DNA of 64,000 bases from assembly GCF_004364865.1 (NCBI RefSeq), contig NZ_SOAU01000001.1:4186001-4250000 (forward strand), in the 5' to 3' direction. Position numbers and translations under genes: made by a program. The stretch comes from Ilumatobacter fluminis. Its GTDB lineage: Bacteria > Actinomycetota > Acidimicrobiia > Acidimicrobiales > Ilumatobacteraceae. The notes beneath the pieces are model-generated. The model was not told the DNA's origin. It saw only the letters and a list, made by a program, of their open reading frames with translations, and made no database searches. How positions within the stretch are numbered: position 1 is the stretch's first letter; every line of letters begins with the position of its first letter. Shown here piece after piece: positions 1-7,757 of this stretch.

Positions 1-2175
1 GTGACCGACCCCGGCCACGGAGCTGCACCCACGACCGTCGAGCTCACCCTGCCCCGGTTCGACCGGCACGCACCCGACCCGACCGCCGGCTCGCTCGCCG
101 CGGTGGAGCCCTCCGACCAGGTGGGCGCGCAAGCCGACATCCTCGAAGGGGTCGTCCGCCACGCCCCGCTCTCGGAGTCGCTCGAAGCGATCGTCGCCGC
201 CATCGAACGGCAACTTCCCGGCGCCATGTGCTCGATCCTGCTGTTGCACGAGGGTCGCTTCCTCCGTCATGGTGCCGGCGCGCGCCTGCCGCTCGCGTAC
301 CGCGAAGCGATCGACGGGGTGGCGATCGGCGTCGGGCAGGGGTCGTGCGGCACTGCTGCGTACACGGGCAAGCCCGTGATCGCCGCCGACGTGACAACCG
401 ACGAGAACTGGGACGACTTCCGACACATCGCACTCGCCCACGGGTTGCGCTCGTGCTGGTCGACACCGATCGTCGCCGCGGAGGGCGGCGACATCCTCGG
501 CACGTTCGCCGTGTACAAGCCGGCGCCCTGGCACCCGGACGAGTCGGCCATCCGACGCGTCAACCGGTTCACGTATCTCGCTGCCGTGGCGATCGACCAC
601 CACCGACTCTTCGCCGCGCTCGCCAAGAGCGAGGCGCGCTTCCGCAGCGCGTTCGAGGGAGCCGCCGCCGGCCTCGCGCTCACCGCACTCGACGGCACGA
701 TCTCCAAGTCGAACCCGGCGCTGTCGCGCGTCGTCGGACGATCGGTCGCCGAGCTGGCAGGCACCAACCTGCTCGACCTGGTCGACGCCGACCACCACGC
801 CGCCGTCCTCGAATCGTGGGCCGAACAACGCGACGCCCGAACGTCGACGCTGCGCACCGTCGACGTTCCGCTCGCCGACTCGAACGGCGACGCATGGCTC
901 TCGCTGCACTCCTCGCTCATTCCGGCCGAGTCGGGCCGTCAGCCCTACCTCTACGTCGAAGTACGCGACATCACCGCGTCGCGACGCCAGCTCGCCGACC
1001 TCCGCGCTCGCGAGGTCGCCGAGGCGGCGAACCAGGCGAAAACCGACTTCCTGGCACTCGCGAGCCACGAACTCCGCACCCCGCTCAACTCGATCCTCGG
1101 GTTCGCACAGGTGATGCAGATGGTCGACCTCGATGCCGGCCAGCGCGCCGACAGCGTCGAACAGATCGTGAGCGCCGGACGCCACCTCCGCGACCTGATC
1201 GACCAGCTGCTCGATCTCTCACGCATCGAGTCCGGCCAACTCTCGGTCGATGCCGTCCCGGTCGACGCCGCCGACGTGGTCGGCGAGGCGCTCGAGCTCG
1301 TTCGGCCGCTGGCGGCGGCGCGGGAGATCGAGATCGTGCGGCACGTCGACGACGCCACACCCTCGGCGCTCGCCGACCAGCGCTGCATGCGACAGGTCGT
1401 CATCAACCTCCTCGACAACGCCGTCAAGTACACGCCGACCGGGGGGAGGGTCGATGTCGACGTGAGCCGAGTCGACGGCGACACCGTCCGCGTGAGCGTC
1501 GCCGACACCGGCCCGGGTATCGCGCCCGAGTCACTCGACGACATCTTCCAGCCGTTCCTCCGGCTCGACGACGCCACCGTGTCCGGCAAGAAAGGGACCG
1601 GGCTCGGCCTCGCCGTGTGCGAGCGGCTGATGCGCGAGATGCACGGTTCAGTCGCCGTGGTGAGCACGCTGGGGGTCGGCAGTACCTTCCACGCGGACTT
1701 CCCGGTCGCGTCGGGGAACGCCGTGTCGGCACCGCACGACGAGCCCGATTCGGCGGCGACGACTCGGTCGCGGTCCGGTCACGGGACCGTGCTCTACATC
1801 GAGAACGATCCGGCGAGTGTCGAGGTGGTGCGTGCGGCTCTCCGGCTGCGCCCCGATCTGACGTTGCGATCGGCCGAGACCGCCGCCGCCGGCCTCGCGC
1901 TGCTCGACGACCACACGGTCGACGTGGTTCTGCTCGACATCGGGCTCCCCGACCGATCCGGCTGGGACGTGCTCCGCCGCATCCGAGTCGATCGCCCCGA
2001 GCTTCCGGTGATCGTCGTCACGGCCGGCGGGGACGACGGTCCCGACGATGCTCGACCGGACCGTCTGTTCGAGAAACCGCTCGACGTCCGCGCCGTGCTA
2101 GGCGCGATCGACGCCGCCCGAGTCGGCACGCCCGGCGACGACCACGCCGAGCCGATGCACGCGCTCGATCAGTGA
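1..2175 (+). CDS. Hybrid sensor histidine kinase (GAF-PAS-HisKA-HATPase-REC)
   Basis: A 724-residue protein that reads as a soluble hybrid kinase with no transmembrane segment. A GAF-like domain covers about residues 45-200 and a PAS domain about 205-330. The HisKA domain carries phospho-acceptor His356 in the motif SHELRTPLNS. The ATPase domain shows the N box (NLLDNAVKY), G1 (DTGPGIAP) and G2 (GTGLGLAV). A C-terminal receiver has phospho-acceptor Asp646 in LLDIGLPD and the conserved Lys in FEKPLD. The GAF/PAS pair suggests a cytoplasmic or redox signal, but the ligand cannot be read. The frame starts with GTG at the window edge, so the true start could lie upstream. The 3' end overlaps the convergent receiver gene by 78 bp. 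Confidence 0.9.
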   Translation: MTDPGHGAAPTTVELTLPRFDRHAPDPTAGSLAAVEPSDQVGAQADILEGVVRHAPLSESLEAIVAAIERQLPGAMCSILLLHEGRFLRHGAGARLPLAYREAIDGVAIGVGQGSCGTAAYTGKPVIAADVTTDENWDDFRHIALAHGLRSCWSTPIVAAEGGDILGTFAVYKPAPWHPDESAIRRVNRFTYLAAVAIDHHRLFAALAKSEARFRSAFEGAAAGLALTALDGTISKSNPALSRVVGRSVAELAGTNLLDLVDADHHAAVLESWAEQRDARTSTLRTVDVPLADSNGDAWLSLHSSLIPAESGRQPYLYVEVRDITASRRQLADLRAREVAEAANQAKTDFLALASHELRTPLNSILGFAQVMQMVDLDAGQRADSVEQIVSAGRHLRDLIDQLLDLSRIESGQLSVDAVPVDAADVVGEALELVRPLAAAREIEIVRHVDDATPSALADQRCMRQVVINLLDNAVKYTPTGGRVDVDVSRVDGDTVRVSVADTGPGIAPESLDDIFQPFLRLDDATVSGKKGTGLGLAVCERLMREMHGSVAVVSTLGVGSTFHADFPVASGNAVSAPHDEPDSAATTRSRSGHGTVLYIENDPASVEVVRAALRLRPDLTLRSAETAAAGLALLDDHTVDVVLLDIGLPDRSGWDVLRRIRVDRPELPVIVVTAGGDDGPDDARPDRLFEKPLDVRAVLGAIDAARVGTPGDDHAEPMHALDQ

Positions 2176-2514
2176 CGCGATGTCGACGGGCTTGGCGACG
2201 AACCCGTCGAAGCCTCGCTCCTCCGCGGCCCGCAGCACCTCCGGGTGATCGGCACCGCTGACCGCCAGCACGCCGACGTGCTCGGTCGCCGTGTCGGAGC
2301 GGAGTGCCCGGAGCAAGGCGAACCCGTCGGCACCGTCGGGAACCGACCGCGCGAGCGTCAGGTCGGAGAGCACCACGTCGGGCAGCATCGTCGCCGCTTC
2401 TCGGAGTGCGTCGTCGACGGTCGTCGCGGTACGAACCTCGTCGCCGGCCGCCTCGAACGCCAACCGCATGAACGACACCGTGGCCGTGTCGTCGTCGACG
2501 ATCAGCACTCGCAT
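2098..2514 (-). CDS. Single-domain CheY-like response regulator
   Basis: A 138-residue stand-alone receiver with no output domain. The acidic pocket is at residues 7-9 (VDDD), the phospho-acceptor is Asp51 (LSDLTL), and the conserved Lys is in FVAKPVD. It is convergent with the hybrid kinase, and their 3' ends overlap by 78 bp. The overlap covers only the low-conservation tails of both proteins. It may receive phosphate from that kinase or another, passing the signal by protein contact; this is inferred from proximity only. Confidence 0.85.
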   Translation of the reverse strand: MRVLIVDDDTATVSFMRLAFEAAGDEVRTATTVDDALREAATMLPDVVLSDLTLARSVPDGADGFALLRALRSDTATEHVGVLAVSGADHPEVLRAAEERGFDGFVAKPVDIASLIERVHRLGVVVAGRADSGGVDRA

Positions 2515-2626
2515 CGGGAACGCACGTCTCGGATCGGGGTCAGCACCACGTCCAACGTACCCATCGGCCCACCGGGCCGAACTGACGCGAATGCACCGTC
2601 AGGATGACGCAAGCGGCACTGCCGCC

Positions 2627-2665
2627 GATCGGTGATGCGTCGTACGTTCTCCGCCGTCACCGATC
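2627..2665. promoter_or_regulatory. Spaced inverted repeat upstream of the SDR gene
   Basis: Perfect 9-bp arms, GATCGGTGA (2627-2635) and TCACCGATC (2657-2665), are separated by 21 bp. They end 22 bp before the SDR start, inside the 173-bp divergent gap between the receiver gene and the SDR gene. It could be an operator or a leader hairpin. No matching regulator is identified. Confidence 0.3.
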
Positions 2666-2687
2666 ACTGAACACGAAGGGGAACATC

Positions 2688-3467
2688 ATGGGACGAGTAG
2701 ACGGCAAGATCGCGCTGATCACCGGAGGCGCACGAGGCCTCGGTGAGGCAACCGGTCGGCTGATGGCCAAGGAAGGTGCCACGGTCATCCTGACCGACAT
2801 CCTCGACGACGACGGCAAGGCGCTCGCCGCCTCGATCGAAGAAGAGGGCGGCAAGGCCGAGTACATCCACCAGGACGTCACCATCGAAGACGAGTGGGAC
2901 ACCCTCGTCGACGACATCGTCGCCCGCCACGGCCGCCTCGACATCGTCGTGAACAACGCCGGCATCGTGCTCGACGCGAACGTCGAGGACACGACGCTCG
3001 ACGGCTGGCGGCACGTGAACGCGATCAACAGCGAAGCCGTGTTTCTCGGCACCCGCGCCGCGATCAAGGCGATGAAGCAGAACGACGACCCGAAGGGTGG
3101 GTCGATCGTGAACATCTCCTCGGTCGCCGGCCTCGTCGGCATCGACAACCTCGCCGCCTACAACGCCTCGAAGGGTGCCGTTCGTCTGTTCAGCAAGTCG
3201 GCGGCGCTGCACGTCGCCCAGGCCGGCTACAACATCCGGGTCAACTCGGTGCACCCGAGCTACACGTGGACGCCGATGGTCCAGCACCTCGGTGACAACA
3301 CCGGCGACCGCGACGCGTTCTACGACGCGCTCGGCGAAGCACACCCGATCGGCCGACCGGGCGTGCCGATGGACATCGCGTACGGCGTGCTGTACCTGGC
3401 ATCGGACGAGTCGACCTGGGTGACGGGTTCGGAACTCGTCATCGACGGCGGTTTCACGGCCCGATGA
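2688..3467 (+). CDS. Short-chain dehydrogenase/reductase (SDR), classical type
   Basis: A 259-residue classical SDR. The cofactor motif TGGARGLG is near the N terminus, NNAG near residue 90, catalytic Ser in NISSV, the YNASK Tyr/Lys pair, and a C-terminal SELVIDGG motif. An Asp after the second strand (LTDILDD) favours NAD(H) over NADP(H). The family resembles cyclopentanol, 3-alpha(20-beta)-hydroxysteroid and other secondary alcohol dehydrogenases. I chose ATG 2688 because AAGGGG lies just upstream and the fold begins directly (GRVDGKIALITGG); an in-frame ATG at 2604 would add 28 unconserved residues. The CoA ligase lies 60 bp downstream on the same strand, so the pair may oxidise an alcohol and later activate the acid. 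Confidence 0.9.
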   Translation: MGRVDGKIALITGGARGLGEATGRLMAKEGATVILTDILDDDGKALAASIEEEGGKAEYIHQDVTIEDEWDTLVDDIVARHGRLDIVVNNAGIVLDANVEDTTLDGWRHVNAINSEAVFLGTRAAIKAMKQNDDPKGGSIVNISSVAGLVGIDNLAAYNASKGAVRLFSKSAALHVAQAGYNIRVNSVHPSYTWTPMVQHLGDNTGDRDAFYDALGEAHPIGRPGVPMDIAYGVLYLASDESTWVTGSELVIDGGFTAR

Positions 3468-3527
3468 GTCGACAGTGGGGTCCTGACGAGCCGTCGGGAC
3501 CCCACCGTCGCGTGCGAGGAGAGAACG

Positions 3528-5066
3528 ATGAACCTGGCGGCGTGGATCGAACGGAACGGCCTGAAGATGCCGGACGCTCCGGCGTTGGCGGCGGGCGAGC
3601 ACGTCCACGCGACGTGGACGCAGTTCGCCGATCGCGTCGCTCGAGCGGCCGGCGGCCTGACTGACCGGTTCGGTCTCACGACCGGCGACCGCGTCGCCAT
3701 CCTGATGACGAACCGACCCGAGTATCTCGAGGCCGTGTTCGCGATCTGGCACGCCGGTCTCGTCGCGCTTCCGATCAACGCTCGTCTCCATCGCGACGAG
3801 ATCGCCTACATCCTCGACACCACTCGCGCGGCCGTGCTCGTCAGCGACGACGACCACACCGCCGACGCCGTGGCGCTCAACGACTCGGTCGACACCCTGC
3901 AGTCGACCGTCTTCGCGCCCGGCCCCGAGTGGGACCGGCTCGTCGCCGCCTGCGAGCCGGTCCCGCTCACCTCCCGCCGCCCCGACGACGCCGCCTGGCT
4001 GTTCTTCACGAGCGGCACGACCGGTCGCCCGAAAGGGGCGACGCTCACCCACCGCAACCTGCTGATGATGTCGCTCAGCTACCTGGCGGACATCGATGCG
4101 ATCGCGCCGACCGATTCGGTCCTCCACGCAGCCCCGATCTCGCACGGCTCCGGCATGTACGGCCTCCCGCACATCGCCAAGGGGGCCGTCAGTGTGACCC
4201 CGGCGTCCGGCGGTGTCGATGCCGCCGAGATCGCTGGTCTGATCGATCGCTGGCCCGGCATGTCGTTCTTCGCGGCGCCGACGATGGTGCGGCGGCTGAC
4301 GACCGACCCGACGTTCGCCGAGGCCGACCTGTCGGGCCTCAAGACGATCATCTACGGCGGCGCGCCGATGTATCTCGCCGATCTCGAACTGGCACTCGAC
4401 GTGGTCGGACCGCGACTCGCCCAGATCTACGGTCAGGGCGAAGCGCCGATGACGATCACCGGCCTGTCGAAGGCCGACCACGCCGACCGTGATCACCCTC
4501 GCTGGCGCGACCGCATGCAGAGTGTCGGCTTCGCTCGCACCGACGTCGACGTCCGCGTCGTCGACGACAACGACGACGAGTTGCCCGTGGGCGAGATCGG
4601 CGAGGTCGTGGTGCGCGGCGACGTCGTGATGGCCGGCTACTGGGAGCAGCCCGAGGCGACGGCTGAGACGCTCCGCAACGGCTGGCTGCACACCGGCGAC
4701 GTCGGGAGCTTCGACGAAGACGGTTGCCTGACGCTCCGCGATCGGTCGAAGGATCTCATCATCAGTGGCGGCATGAACATCTATCCGCGCGAGGTCGAAG
4801 AGGCGCTGCTGCAGCACCCGGGGGTCGCCGGCGTCTCGGTCGTGGGGCGCCCCGACCCCGAGTGGGGCGAGGCCGTGGTGGCGTTCGTCGTCGTCGCCGA
4901 CGACACCGACGCTCCCTCGACCGCCGACCTCGATCAGACCTGTCTCGAACGGATCGCCCGCTACAAGCGGCCGAAGGAATACCGCTTCGTCGACGGCCTG
5001 CCGACCAACAACTACGGCAAGGTCGTCAAACGCGAGCTGCGCGACCAGCTCGCCGCCGAATCCTGA
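3528..5066 (+). CDS. AMP-forming acyl-CoA synthetase / CoA ligase
   Basis: A 512-residue ANL-superfamily enzyme that converts a carboxylate, ATP and CoA to acyl-CoA, AMP and PPi. The P-loop-like motif FTSGTTGRPKGAT lies near residues 160-175, the aryl/acyl pocket segment IIYGGAPM near 270, and the adenylate motif YGQGEAP near 305. The hinge motif TGDVGSFDEDGCLTLRDR is near 390-410, and the C-terminal catalytic Lys is in NNYGKVVKRELR. GAGGAGAG precedes the ATG. The substrate cannot be read from sequence. The upstream SDR on the same strand suggests a common catabolic unit. Confidence 0.92.
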   Translation: MNLAAWIERNGLKMPDAPALAAGEHVHATWTQFADRVARAAGGLTDRFGLTTGDRVAILMTNRPEYLEAVFAIWHAGLVALPINARLHRDEIAYILDTTRAAVLVSDDDHTADAVALNDSVDTLQSTVFAPGPEWDRLVAACEPVPLTSRRPDDAAWLFFTSGTTGRPKGATLTHRNLLMMSLSYLADIDAIAPTDSVLHAAPISHGSGMYGLPHIAKGAVSVTPASGGVDAAEIAGLIDRWPGMSFFAAPTMVRRLTTDPTFAEADLSGLKTIIYGGAPMYLADLELALDVVGPRLAQIYGQGEAPMTITGLSKADHADRDHPRWRDRMQSVGFARTDVDVRVVDDNDDELPVGEIGEVVVRGDVVMAGYWEQPEATAETLRNGWLHTGDVGSFDEDGCLTLRDRSKDLIISGGMNIYPREVEEALLQHPGVAGVSVVGRPDPEWGEAVVAFVVVADDTDAPSTADLDQTCLERIARYKRPKEYRFVDGLPTNNYGKVVKRELRDQLAAES

Positions 5067-5081
5067 TCGCGACCCGGTGGG

Positions 5082-5738
5082 CTACGGGATGTTGGGCGCC
5101 CAGGCTTCCAGGGCGTCGAGCATCGTTCTCGACATCGTGCGGTGTTCCTTGGCGATTGCCTTGCTGCCGTCATCGTCGAGTCGCCAGCCGATCGCGAGCG
5201 CGCCGAAGTAGTTGCCGCGGAAGTACGGCAGGATGTCGGCGGTCTTGAAGTACCCGGTCAGGGAGTCGGGGACGTCGACCGTCGGCTCCCACCTCGGCGC
5301 ATCGATCGCCGGCAGCCCGAGCGCTTCGACCGCTGCCAGCACGTCCTCGTCGTGGGTTCGGTCGGCGAAGTCGCGCCCGGTGTAGCGGTAGCGCTCGTGG
5401 CCGTCCGGGTCGATCACGAGCAGGGCGGGCAGCCCGATGCCGTTGCGTTCCTCGGGGTCGAACAGGTCGAGCGGACGCAGGAACCGCTCACCGCCCGGAT
5501 CGGCGACGAATCGGATCGACTCGAGACCCCACCGCTGCGTCATGCCGGCTTGCCGGACGTCGTCGTCGACGCTGATCGCGATGACCTCCGCACCGGCGCC
5601 GTGGATCCGGTCGTGTTGCGTTGCCAGTCGCACGGACTGGGCACAGCAGTACGGTCACCAGTCGCCGCGGAACGTGATGAGCAGCACGGCGCCTTCGCGC
5701 TGCCGCAACGTCAGGATCTCCTCGTGCACGGTGTTCAT
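5082..5738 (-). CDS. Peroxiredoxin-like selenoprotein with in-frame TGA at the catalytic Cys position
   Basis: Read from ATG 5738, this is a 218-residue AhpC/TSA (thioredoxin-fold) protein. Codon 28 (5657-5655) is TGA, giving ...TFRGDW-U-PYCC.... In this family the position is the peroxidatic Cys of a WCPYC-type site, and Cys31 keeps the CxxC partner. After the TGA the frame continues with normal redoxin features (VIAISVDDD, LPALLVIDPDG) to TAG at 5084-5082. The start is supported by GAGGAGGG just upstream and an ATGA overlap with the TetR stop. A SECIS-like hairpin starts 6 nt after the TGA. Without Sec decoding, translation would stop at 27 residues, or restart at GTG 5633 without the active site. 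Likely role: thiol/selenol-dependent peroxide or disulfide reduction in the cytoplasm. Alternative: a pseudogene with one nonsense mutation. The Sec machinery is outside the window. Confidence 0.82.
5617..5648 (-). promoter_or_regulatory. Bacterial SECIS-like hairpin 3' of the in-frame TGA
   Basis: On the minus strand, UGC (5648-5646) pairs with GCA (5619-5617). Two mismatches follow, then UGCC (5643-5640) pairs with GGCA (5625-5622). After one bulged C (5639), AGUC (5638-5635) pairs with GACU (5629-5626). The apical loop is CGUGC (5634-5630). The loop begins 21 nt after the UGA and has G as its second base. This agrees with published bacterial SECIS rules: a short apical loop about 16-37 nt from UGA, with a G in its first two bases. 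Confidence 0.72.
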
Positions 5739-6367
5739 GAACCCTCCTCGGTTCTGGTCGAGTGTGTCGTTGGTCGGTCTGCGCCCGTGTCGATCACGGA
5801 GGACACGACGGCATGGGCGCGGCGATGGAGTTCTTCGGATGGCATACCCGCCCGAGCGAGCGACATGAATCCCTGCATCGCCACGCTGAGCGTCGCCGTC
5901 GCGGCGTCGATGTCGACGCCCGGCCGCAGGCGTCCGGATGCGGCGGCGCGTTCGACTTCCCGACGGAGGCTGGTCTCGATCACCGCCACGCCGATGAGGA
6001 CGGCATCACGCATCGCGTCGTCGAGGTCGTCGGCCGATGTCGTCGTGAGCAGGCAGCCTCGCAGCGCCTCGGAGGTGTCGGGCTGCTGCACGGAGCGCTC
6101 GAAGAACACGGTGATGTTCGCGACCGGGTCTCCCTCGCCCGACAGGTACTTGTCGACGCGTCGACGGACGACACGATCGACGTAGTGCTCGATCACCGCG
6201 ACACCCACGCCGCCACGAGATCCGAACCGTCGGTAGATCGACGGCGCCTTCACGTCGAGTGCCTGTTCGAGGTCGCGGATCGAGGTCGACGACCAACCGC
6301 GACGCCACACCACGTCGACCGCTCGGTCGAGGAGATCGGTGTCGTCGTACTTGGGAGTTCTGGCCAT
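5735..6367 (-). CDS. TetR family regulator, coupled to the selenoprotein gene
   Basis: A 210-residue protein with an N-terminal TetR helix-turn-helix (STSIRDLEQALDVKAPSIYRRFGSR read in part, about residues 27-50) and a helical ligand domain. Its TGA overlaps the ATG of the peroxiredoxin-like selenoprotein (ATGA), so the two genes are co-transcribed and probably translationally coupled. It is divergent from the haloalkane dehalogenase; both promoters lie in an 88-bp AT-rich gap. It probably represses its own operon and perhaps the dehalogenase in response to an organic or oxidising ligand. The ligand is inferred only from neighbours. Confidence 0.9.
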   Translation of the reverse strand: MARTPKYDDTDLLDRAVDVVWRRGWSSTSIRDLEQALDVKAPSIYRRFGSRGGVGVAVIEHYVDRVVRRRVDKYLSGEGDPVANITVFFERSVQQPDTSEALRGCLLTTTSADDLDDAMRDAVLIGVAVIETSLRREVERAAASGRLRPGVDIDAATATLSVAMQGFMSLARAGMPSEELHRRAHAVVSSVIDTGADRPTTHSTRTEEGS

Positions 6368-6381
6368 GGGTGTCCTTCGGC

Positions 6382-6410
6382 TTGAAAAGATAGCACTTGT
6401 TACTTAATGT
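6382..6410 (+). promoter_or_regulatory. Promoter of the haloalkane dehalogenase gene
   Basis: A -35 TTGAAA (6382-6387) and a -10 TAATGT (6405-6410) are separated by exactly 17 bp, inside an AT-rich patch in otherwise GC-rich DNA. The opposite strand also shows an extended -10 (TGC then TATCTT) directed at the TetR gene. The TetR operator probably lies here, but I see no clean palindrome. Confidence 0.6.
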
Positions 6411-6455
6411 GTGGACGCGCCCGCCCGAACACCAGACCGCCCCCGGAGGCCCGAC

Positions 6456-7337
6456 ATGTCCGACTTCGACACGACCCCGCTCACCAAGCAGTACGCGACC
6501 GTCAACGGCAAGCAGATGGCCTACCACGAACGCGGCGAGGGCCGCTCGATCGTGTTCCTCCACGGCAATCCGACGTCGTCGTATCTGTGGCGCAACATCA
6601 TCCCCCACGTCGCCGGACAGGGCCGCTGCATCGCCCCCGACCTGATCGGCCAGGGCGACTCCGACAAGCTCGACGACACCTCACCCGACTCATACACGTT
6701 CGTCCAGCATCGCGAGTACCTCGACGGGCTCCTCGACCAGCTCGACCTCGGCGACGACGTCGTGCTCGTCATCCACGACTGGGGTTCGGCGCTCGGCTTC
6801 GACTGGGCGAACCGGCACCGCGACCGCGTGGCAGGGATCGTGTTCATGGAGGCGATCGTGCGGCCGATCGCCAGCTGGAGCGACTGGCCCGAAGCCGCCC
6901 GCGGGATCTTCCAGGGCTTCCGATCCGAGGCAGGCGAGGAGATGGTGATCGAGAAGAACATCTTCGTCGAGGCCGTCCTGCCCGGCTCGGTCCTCCGACC
7001 GATGACCGACGAGGAGATGAACGAGTACCGCCGCCCGTTCGTCGAGCCGCAGCATCGTCGCCCCACGCTCACGTGGCCGCGCCAGATCCCGATCGAGGGC
7101 GAGCCGGCCGACGTGGCCGAGATCGTCGGCGCCTACGCCGAGTGGCTGGAGCAGGCCGACGTGCCGAAGCTGTTCGTCGACGCCGATCCGGGCGCGATCC
7201 TCACCGGAGCCCAGCGCGACTGGGTGCGCACCTGGCCCAACCTCACCGAGGTCACCGTCGCCGGCAGCCACTTCATCCAGGAGGACAGCCCCCACGAGAT
7301 CGGCCAGGCCATCAGCGACTGGCTCCCGACCATCTGA
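6456..7337 (+). CDS. dhaA: Haloalkane dehalogenase (alpha/beta hydrolase)
   Basis: A 293-residue enzyme that hydrolyses haloalkanes to alcohol plus halide. Nucleophile Asp108 and halide-binding Trp109 sit in [10 protein letters not shown]. The second halide ligand Asn38 is in [13 protein letters not shown]. The catalytic acid Glu132 in MEAIVRP is at the position used by subfamily II (DhaA/LinB type), and the base is His272 in SHFIQED. There is no signal peptide. I chose ATG 6456 because CCGGAGG lies upstream; an in-frame GTG at 6411 would sit against the -10 box. The DUF1330 gene follows after 12 bp and is probably in the same mRNA. Confidence 0.93.
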   Translation: MSDFDTTPLTKQYATVNGKQMAYHERGEGRSIVFLHGNPTSSYLWRNIIPHVAGQGRCIAPDLIGQGDSDKLDDTSPDSYTFVQHREYLDGLLDQLDLGDDVVLVIHDWGSALGFDWANRHRDRVAGIVFMEAIVRPIASWSDWPEAARGIFQGFRSEAGEEMVIEKNIFVEAVLPGSVLRPMTDEEMNEYRRPFVEPQHRRPTLTWPRQIPIEGEPADVAEIVGAYAEWLEQADVPKLFVDADPGAILTGAQRDWVRTWPNLTEVTVAGSHFIQEDSPHEIGQAISDWLPTI

Positions 7338-7349
7338 ACGGAGATCCCG

Positions 7350-7757
7350 ATGCCCGCCTACCAGCCGACCGCCGATCAGTTCCGAGCGTTCCGCGACGAC
7401 CCGCACGACGGACCGATCGCCCAGGTGAACCTGCTCAAGTTCCGGGTGAAGGCCGAATACGCCGCCGAACATCCGCTGCACGGTGCCGACGAGCCGGGCA
7501 GCGCTGCGTACGCGCGCTACGTCGACGCATTCGGGGTCGCTGCGGCGGAGGTCGGCGGGACCTGCCTCCTCCACGGCACGACCGAGCGCTACTTCATCGG
7601 CCGAGGAGACTGGGACGCGGTGCTCGTGATGCACTTCCCGAACCGATCGGCGTTCATCGAGACCCTCAACCATCCCGACTACCAGGCGATGCATCAGCAC
7701 CGCGACGCCGGCCTGCTGTGTCAGGAACTGATCACCACCCGCCCGACGGACGGCTGA
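7350..7757 (+). CDS. DUF1330 family protein
   Basis: A 135-residue small protein with a ferredoxin-like alpha/beta-barrel (ABM-like) pattern: IAQVNLLKF near the N terminus and AVLVMHFPNRSAFIETLNHPDYQAMHQHR near the end (read in part). This matches DUF1330. GGAGATCCCG precedes the ATG, 12 bp after the dehalogenase stop. Biochemical function is unknown; such proteins often accompany catabolic enzymes. Confidence 0.8.
   Translation: MPAYQPTADQFRAFRDDPHDGPIAQVNLLKFRVKAEYAAEHPLHGADEPGSAAYARYVDAFGVAAAEVGGTCLLHGTTERYFIGRGDWDAVLVMHFPNRSAFIETLNHPDYQAMHQHRDAGLLCQELITTRPTDG

Noticed and set aside
5082-5633. A 183-residue redoxin starting at GTG 5633
   Set aside because: It would begin inside the SECIS-like hairpin, lacks an SD, and would lose the active site. 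The upstream ATG with SD, ATGA overlap and readable frame across TGA explains the gene better.
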